Source: an uncultured Rubellimicrobium sp.
GTDB lineage: Bacteria > Pseudomonadota > Alphaproteobacteria > Rhodobacterales > Rhodobacteraceae
Length of the DNA: 9,503 bases
Direction: 5' to 3'
Assembly (NCBI GenBank): GCA_902805995.1
Contig: CADCUU010000013.1
Coordinates: 1-9,503, forward strand
Position numbers and translations under genes: made by a program. Positions 6,186 to 9,503 of this stretch are shown here, in pieces. How positions within the stretch are numbered: the first letter of the stretch is position 1; each line of letters opens with the position of its first letter. The notes beneath the pieces were generated by a model. That model was given only the letters and a program-made list of their open reading frames with translations. It did not search any database and was not told the origin of the DNA.

Positions 6186-8741
6186 TTAAGACACTGAATT
6201 GCCTAAATTCTCCAAGGCAACCTGAGCGGCAGAAAGTCGCGCAATCGGAACCCGGTAGGGCGAACAGGATACGTAATCGAAGCCCTGGCTCCGGCAGAAC
6301 TCGATCGCGCGGCGCGATCCGGCGTGTTCGCCGCAGATCGAAAGCACGACCTCGGGCCGAGCCTGACGCCCACGCTCCGCCCCGATCTGGAGAAGTTCGC
6401 CCACGCCGTCGAGGTCGAGGGAGTGGAACGGGTCCTCCTCGAACACGCCTTGGCCGACATAGGCCCCAAGGAACCGCCCAGCGTCGTCGCGGGACAGGCC
6501 GTAGGTCATCTGCGTGAGGTCGTTCGTGCCGAAGGACAGGAAGGCCGCGTGCTGCGCGATTTCCGCGGCACGAAGAGCGGCGCGGGGCGTCTCCACCATC
6601 ACACCCAAGCGGTAATCGAAGCGCACGCCTGTTTCAGCGCGAACGGCGGCGGCCACGGCATCGATGCGGGCCTTCACGATCTCCACCTCGCGGCGCGCAG
6701 AGACGAGGGGGATCATCACCTCGGGCACCACGGGGGCGCCCTGCCCCGCAGATTCGACCGCGGCCTCGAAGATGGCGCGGGCCTGCATGTCGTAGATCTC
6801 GGGCACGGTGATGCCGAGGCGGACGCCGCGCAGGCCCAGCATCGGGTTGTATTCGCGCAAGGCCTCCACCCGCGCCTCCACGTCGGACAAGGGGCGCGAC
6901 AGCCCCTCGGCCAAGTCGCGCAGCCCCTGGCGGTCGGAGGGGAGGAACTCGTGCAGCGGCGGGTCGAAGAGGCGGATGCAGACGGGCTGGCCCGCCATGA
7001 TGCGGAAGAGCGCGGCGAAGTCGGCGCGCTGCATCGGCAGGAGCCGGTCGAGCACGGCGCGGCGGGCCTGGGCGGTGTCGGCGAAGATCATCTCGCGCAT
7101 CATGCCGATGCGCTCACCTTCGAAGAACATGTGCTCGGTGCGGCATAGGCCGATGCCCTGGGCCTCGAACTCGCGGGCGATGCGGGCGTCGGCAGGCGTG
7201 TCGGCATTGGCGCGCACGCCGATGTCGCGGAACTCGTCCGCCCAGGCGAGGAGCGTGCGGAAGTTGTCGTCGAGCGCGGCGTCGAGCATCGGGGCCTCGC
7301 CCACCAGGATCTCTCCGGCGGTGCCGTCCACCGTGATGACGTCGCCCTCGGCCAGGGTGCGCCCGCCAGGACCCACGATGACGCGGCGGCGGCGGTCGAT
7401 CTCCAACTCGGAGGCGCCGACCACGCAGGGCAGGCCCAGGCCACGCCCGATGACGGCGGCGTGGGAGGTCATGCCGCCCCGGATCGTGAGCACCGCCGAG
7501 GCGGCGTGCATGCCGCGGATATCCTCGGGCGTGGTCTCGCGGCGGACGAGGATGCAGGGCTCGTCGCGCGCGGCGGAGGCCTGGGCGTCGGCGGCGGAGA
7601 AGACGATACGGCCGGAGGCGGCACCGGGGCTCGCGGCGATGCCGCCCACCAGCCGGTCGCGCGAGGCGGCGGGATCGACGCGGCGGTGCAGGAGTTCGGA
7701 GAGCGCGTTAGGCTCCACCCGCATCACCGCGTCCTCGCGCGGGATGATGCCGTCCTGCGCCAGCGCTACAGCGATGCGGACGGCCGCGCGGGAGCACCGG
7801 GGCACGCGCACGGCGTCGAGGATGCGCAGTCGACCGTTCTCAAGCGTGAACTCGATCTGCATCTCCTCGCGCAGGCGCTCGCGGCCGTGCCGGCCGTGGC
7901 GGAGGAGTTCGGCAAAGGCTTCGGGGCAGGACTCCTCCAGCGAACTGCCGCGGTCGTCGCGGGTCAGGTAGGCGGCGCCCGTTCCGGCGCGGAGCGCCTC
8001 GCGCCCCTGGCTCTGGCCGAGGTAGCGGCCGATGATCCGGGTCTCGCCGGTGTCGCCGTCCACGAACTGGATCACGCCAGAGCCGGACTCCCCCCGGCCG
8101 ACGCCCAGCGCCATGGCCTGCACTACGAGGCCTAGGCCTGCATCGGTCGGCGCGCCCTTGGCCTGGCGGAGGAGCCGCGCGGTGGTGCCGTCCCAGGCGC
8201 GGGCCATGCTCCGCAGCACCTCGGCCAGCTGCACGGCGGGGTCCTGGGGGAAGGGCTCGTCTGTCTCGTGCTCGTAGGCGTCGAGCATGGCCCTGAGGGT
8301 GGCGCGCGAGGGCTCCTCGGGGAGGTCGAAGGGCTCCGGGTCAAGGCGGGCGACCTGGACCGCATAGCTCTGGATGAACCGGAGGTAGAGGGAGGTCGCG
8401 GCCCGTTCGCCCGCGGTCAGGGCCAGTTCCTCGTGCCTCTCGTGCGTCATGCCGATGTTGAGGATCGCGCCGGGGCCGCCCCAGTCGGGGTCGAGGCTGG
8501 AGGGGCGCACGGAGAGGAGCGGCGCGAAGCCGAACGGAGCCATGATCTGCACGATATCGGGCATCCGCCCCTGCGCGATCCCGCGCACGGCGTCGAAGGA
8601 CAGGGCCACGGTCAGCGGCACCGGCATCCCCAGGCGGATCAGCCGCTGAAGGCATTTCGCACGGCCGCCAAAGACCTCGGCCGACATGGGGGCGTCGGTC
8701 GTGACAAGGGTTACGGCTGGGAAGGCGACGTGTTTCTGCAC
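6186..8741 (-). CDS. ppdK: Pyruvate phosphate dikinase-like protein (PEP-utilising enzyme) with altered ATP site
   Basis: PPDK interconverts pyruvate + ATP + Pi and PEP + AMP + PPi in the cytoplasm. With the GTG start at 8741 the protein has 851 residues (classical PPDK about 875). The N-terminal ATP-grasp part has GGRAKCL (25-31), SVRPSS with R79, and IEFTLE (296-301). The central phosphohistidine domain has GGMTSHAAV with H427. The C-terminal PEP/pyruvate barrel is complete: GLCRTEHMFF (531-540), RLFDPPLHEFLP (590-601), EYNPMLGLRGVRLG (630-643), metal ligands E717 and D741, and CGEH with catalytic C803. In the ATP half, residues matching K22, D321 and Q335 of Clostridium symbiosum PPDK are R27, Q295 (or deleted) and D309. 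The GTG has an aagagga Shine-Dalgarno about 8 nt upstream; ATG at 8846 and TTG at 8876 are in frame but lack one. It follows glyS on the same strand after about 690 nt. Confidence 0.88.
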   Translation of the reverse strand: MQKHVAFPAVTLVTTDAPMSAEVFGGRAKCLQRLIRLGMPVPLTVALSFDAVRGIAQGRMPDIVQIMAPFGFAPLLSVRPSSLDPDWGGPGAILNIGMTHERHEELALTAGERAATSLYLRFIQSYAVQVARLDPEPFDLPEEPSRATLRAMLDAYEHETDEPFPQDPAVQLAEVLRSMARAWDGTTARLLRQAKGAPTDAGLGLVVQAMALGVGRGESGSGVIQFVDGDTGETRIIGRYLGQSQGREALRAGTGAAYLTRDDRGSSLEESCPEAFAELLRHGRHGRERLREEMQIEFTLENGRLRILDAVRVPRCSRAAVRIAVALAQDGIIPREDAVMRVEPNALSELLHRRVDPAASRDRLVGGIAASPGAASGRIVFSAADAQASAARDEPCILVRRETTPEDIRGMHAASAVLTIRGGMTSHAAVIGRGLGLPCVVGASELEIDRRRRVIVGPGGRTLAEGDVITVDGTAGEILVGEAPMLDAALDDNFRTLLAWADEFRDIGVRANADTPADARIAREFEAQGIGLCRTEHMFFEGERIGMMREMIFADTAQARRAVLDRLLPMQRADFAALFRIMAGQPVCIRLFDPPLHEFLPSDRQGLRDLAEGLSRPLSDVEARVEALREYNPMLGLRGVRLGITVPEIYDMQARAIFEAAVESAGQGAPVVPEVMIPLVSARREVEIVKARIDAVAAAVRAETGVRFDYRLGVMVETPRAALRAAEIAQHAAFLSFGTNDLTQMTYGLSRDDAGRFLGAYVGQGVFEEDPFHSLDLDGVGELLQIGAERGRQARPEVVLSICGEHAGSRRAIEFCRSQGFDYVSCSPYRVPIARLSAAQVALENLGNSVS

Positions 8742-8745
8742 TGCA

Positions 8746-8756
8746 GCATCCTCTTG
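8746..8756 (-). promoter_or_regulatory. Shine-Dalgarno deciding the GTG start of the PPDK-like gene
   Basis: On the minus strand aagagga lies about 7-8 nt upstream of GTG at 8739-8741. The upstream ATG at 8844-8846 is preceded by a pyrimidine-rich cttcctccg, which cannot pair with the anti-Shine-Dalgarno. The ATG at 8685-8687 has a C-run in front of it. The GTG is therefore preferred. Confidence 0.55.
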
Positions 8757-8867
8757 CAGCCAAGCATAGTGCGCTAGGCCCGTCGCGGAAAGGGCGATGG
8801 AGATGCGACTTTGGTCGGCGGGGATGGGGGCAAGATCCGGGAGCATCGGAGGAAGATGCCGCAAAAT

Positions 8868-8918
8868 GGTTAACAAAGTCTGACTGCGCCGAACGGTGGG
8901 TCGGGGTCACGCAACGCC
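8868..8918. repeat. 51-nt block-conserved intergenic repeat, copy B
   Basis: Same orientation and block layout as 775-825 (40 of 51 identical). The last block is the identical 15-mer gggtcacgcaacgcc at 8904-8918. It lies 127 nt upstream of the proposed PPDK-like start. Its left end carries atggttaa (8866-8873), the reverse of the CtrA half-site TTAACCAT. A shorter echo, gtctgact, occurs again at 8979-8986. Confidence 0.75.
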
Positions 8919-8996
8919 TTTGTTGGGTAGGTTTGCCAGTGTGTGGGGTTCAGTGCGACGCTGCCCTACAAGCTGTGGGTCTGACTCTTACAGCTA

Positions 8997-9025
8997 TTCT
9001 GCGGATTTGGCGAGTATCCGCAGAA
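8997..9025. repeat. 10-bp perfect inverted repeat
   Basis: ttctgcggat (8997-9006) pairs perfectly with atccgcagaa (9016-9025) around a 9-nt loop. There is no T-run on either side, so it is not a standard intrinsic terminator. Confidence 0.7.
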
Positions 9026-9072
9026 ACTCGGGAACCAAGAAGAAGTCCATTTGTTTGACAGATACGCCCCCT

Positions 9073-9129
9073 GTAGGGCGGTGCCCGACAGTCACTCCTT
9101 CGACGAGTGGCAGGGAGGTACCGCCCTAC
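9073..9129. repeat. Nested hairpin with a 13-bp outer stem
   Basis: The outer stem is gtagggcggtgcc (9073-9085) with ggtaccgccctac (9117-9129), thirteen pairs of which one is G-T. An inner 5-bp stem is cactc (9093-9097) with gagtg (9105-9109). Both sides of the outer stem have competing partners: cgccc at 9065-9069 can pair with gggcg at 9076-9080, and accgcc at 9120-9125 with ggcggt at 9132-9137. This is an attenuator-like arrangement. Confidence 0.65.
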
Positions 9130-9137
9130 GATGGCGG

Positions 9138-9210
9138 TCCGGCAAGTGTGGGCCGGGCGTGCTGGTTTGTGTCGTTAGCGGTCGTGCTGGGTTGTGTCGT
9201 GTCGTGAGGG
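9138..9210 (-). terminator. C-rich, G-poor stretch: candidate rut site / Rho-dependent terminator after glyS
   Basis: Counted over 73 nt, the minus strand has 35 C and 13 G, with evenly spaced pyrimidine-C steps. It contains an imperfect direct repeat of period 25 (9158-9175 and 9183-9200, 17 of 18 identical). No intrinsic terminator with a U-tract is seen after glyS, so Rho-dependent termination here is plausible. This is inferred from composition only. Confidence 0.4.
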
Positions 9211-9217
9211 GTCCGGG

Positions 9218-9251
9218 TGCGCGGCGTTCCGAGAGGTCGGAACGTCGCGCA
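9218..9251. repeat. 15-bp hairpin with 4-nt loop
   Basis: Bases 9218-9232 pair with 9237-9251 along 15 positions (one G-T), closing a gagg loop on the plus strand. This is the most stable-looking hairpin in the window. Neither side carries a T-run long enough for an intrinsic terminator. On the minus strand it sits immediately before the C-rich stretch. Confidence 0.75.
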
Positions 9252-9435
9252 TCTTGGTATTGGGGCGGGCAGTTGCGCGGTGGTGCGGCGCCTGCTCTCG
9301 CGCGTTCTGGCAGCTTTGGACAGTCCCACCTCGCGGGTGGGCCCACGTTGCGGACAGGCCGAAGTCGCGTGGGCTGGTTTGAAGCGGTTGCGGACCGGTT
9401 TTGGGGCCGGTCGCAGGGTGGTCCGGGGCGGGCCG

Positions 9436-9503
9436 TCAGCCCTCCACGCGCGTGAGGTCGGCCACCTCCAGGCAGAGCCGGCGGATTCGGCTCAGCAGGT
9501 TGA
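9436..9503 (-). CDS. glyS: Glycyl-tRNA synthetase beta subunit, C-terminal end only
   Basis: The minus strand from the window edge reads NLLSRIRRLCLEVADLTRVEG followed by TGA (9436-9438). Only 21 full codons plus part of one more are present. The pattern of a short arginine-rich helix, then VADLTRVEG at the extreme C-terminus, matches what I know of alphaproteobacterial GlyS ends, where the C-terminal anticodon-binding-like domain closes with a VAD(F/L)(S/T)R(I/V)EG-type tail. The position upstream of a PPDK-like gene on the same strand agrees with the order I recall in Rhodobacteraceae. GlyS works with GlyQ in the tetrameric enzyme that charges tRNA-Gly. The fragment is too short to be certain, and the rest lies outside the window. 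Confidence 0.72.
   Translation of the reverse strand, partial: NLLSRIRRLCLEVADLTRVEG

Larger units (their letters stand above)
8742..9435. other. Gene-free, structure-rich spacer between glyS and the PPDK-like gene
   Basis: No reading frame here shows family motifs, a believable start and GC-rich coding texture. What it does hold, read on the minus strand from glyS, is a bulged hairpin at 9389-9415, competing pairings around gcccacg/cgtgggc (9341-9347 and 9368-9374) and cccacc/ggtggg (9325-9330 and 9336-9341), a 15-bp hairpin (9218-9251), a C-rich repeat stretch (9138-9210), a nested hairpin (9073-9129), a 10-bp hairpin (8997-9025), a 6-bp hairpin (8971-8976 with 8990-8995), and repeat copy B. 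It could contain an sRNA, a Rho-dependent terminator and the PPDK-like promoter, but no specific RNA family was recognised. Confidence 0.6.

Noticed and set aside
6808..7971. A 387-codon plus-strand open frame opposite the PPDK-like gene
   Set aside because: Shadow frame, dominated by Ser, Arg and Ala with no motif; the opposite strand encodes a clear PPDK barrel.
8742..8876. N-terminal extension of the PPDK-like protein up to ATG 8846 or TTG 8876
   Set aside because: The extra residues show no family similarity, the upstream starts lack a Shine-Dalgarno, and the GTG at 8741 has one at good spacing. An ATG start at 8846 cannot be fully excluded.
775..8918. The two 51-nt copies as CRISPR repeats or ends of a composite mobile element
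   Set aside because: Only two copies exist, about 8 kb apart, in direct orientation, with housekeeping genes between them and no transposase, integrase or cas gene. An array or transposon is not supported.
9055..9060. A perfect TTGACA -35 box on the plus strand
   Set aside because: No -10-like hexamer occurs 16-18 nt downstream; that region is gggcggtg and is part of the hairpin. Kept only as a note for anyone seeking an sRNA promoter.
9051..9455. Open frames of 134 codons (plus) and 84 codons (9092-9346, minus) in the glyS/PPDK spacer
   Set aside because: Neither has a convincing start or a domain, the composition is atypical for coding DNA, and both run through the strong hairpins and the repeat stretch. 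The first also overlaps the end of glyS.

Overview
The window is about 9.5 kb of GC-rich chromosomal DNA from an alphaproteobacterium, most likely a member of the Rhodobacteraceae/Roseobacter group. The basis is the codon use, the protein sequences (an alpha-type FolP with a long N-terminal leader, a two-part FolB, a PPDK-like protein next to glyS) and the gene order glyS - PPDK-like - SleB-like hydrolase - folB - folP - glmM. This order is remembered as typical of that group and was not looked up. No phage, transposon, CRISPR array, tRNA or rRNA is visible.

Layout. Positions 1-684 (+) hold the C-terminal two thirds of ilvC, followed by a clear intrinsic terminator (722-753). Positions 685-933 are a short intergenic stretch rich in repeated motifs. 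A manganese catalase gene (934-1881, -) comes next, with its own candidate stress-type promoter. A cell-envelope and folate cluster runs from 6027 down to 2015 on the minus strand: SleB/CwlJ-like cell wall hydrolase, folB, folP, glmM. folB/folP and folP/glmM overlap by ATGA, so these genes are translationally coupled. Upstream on the same strand is a large PPDK-family gene (6186-8741). The window ends with the last 22 codons of glyS (9436-9503, -). About 690 bp between glyS and the PPDK-like gene have no convincing gene, but hold several strong inverted repeats, a C-rich G-poor stretch and one copy of a 51-nt repeat.

Functionally this is mostly housekeeping: branched-chain amino acid synthesis (IlvC), peroxide removal (Mn-catalase), the amino-sugar precursor for peptidoglycan and LPS (GlmM), folate synthesis (FolB, FolP), wall remodelling (SleB-like), PEP/pyruvate metabolism (PPDK-like) and glycyl-tRNA charging (GlyS).

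The points most worth a second look are: (i) FolB carries a C-terminal half that resembles a degenerate amino-acid-kinase (COG2054-type) domain; (ii) the PPDK-like protein keeps its catalytic His and its PEP/pyruvate half but has lost several ATP-site residues; (iii) a block-conserved 51-nt intergenic repeat occurs twice, about 8 kb apart, at 775-825 and 8868-8918; (iv) the glyS/PPDK spacer has an unusual concentration of stem-loops plus a rut-like stretch. All family assignments are from reading the sequence; no database search was run.
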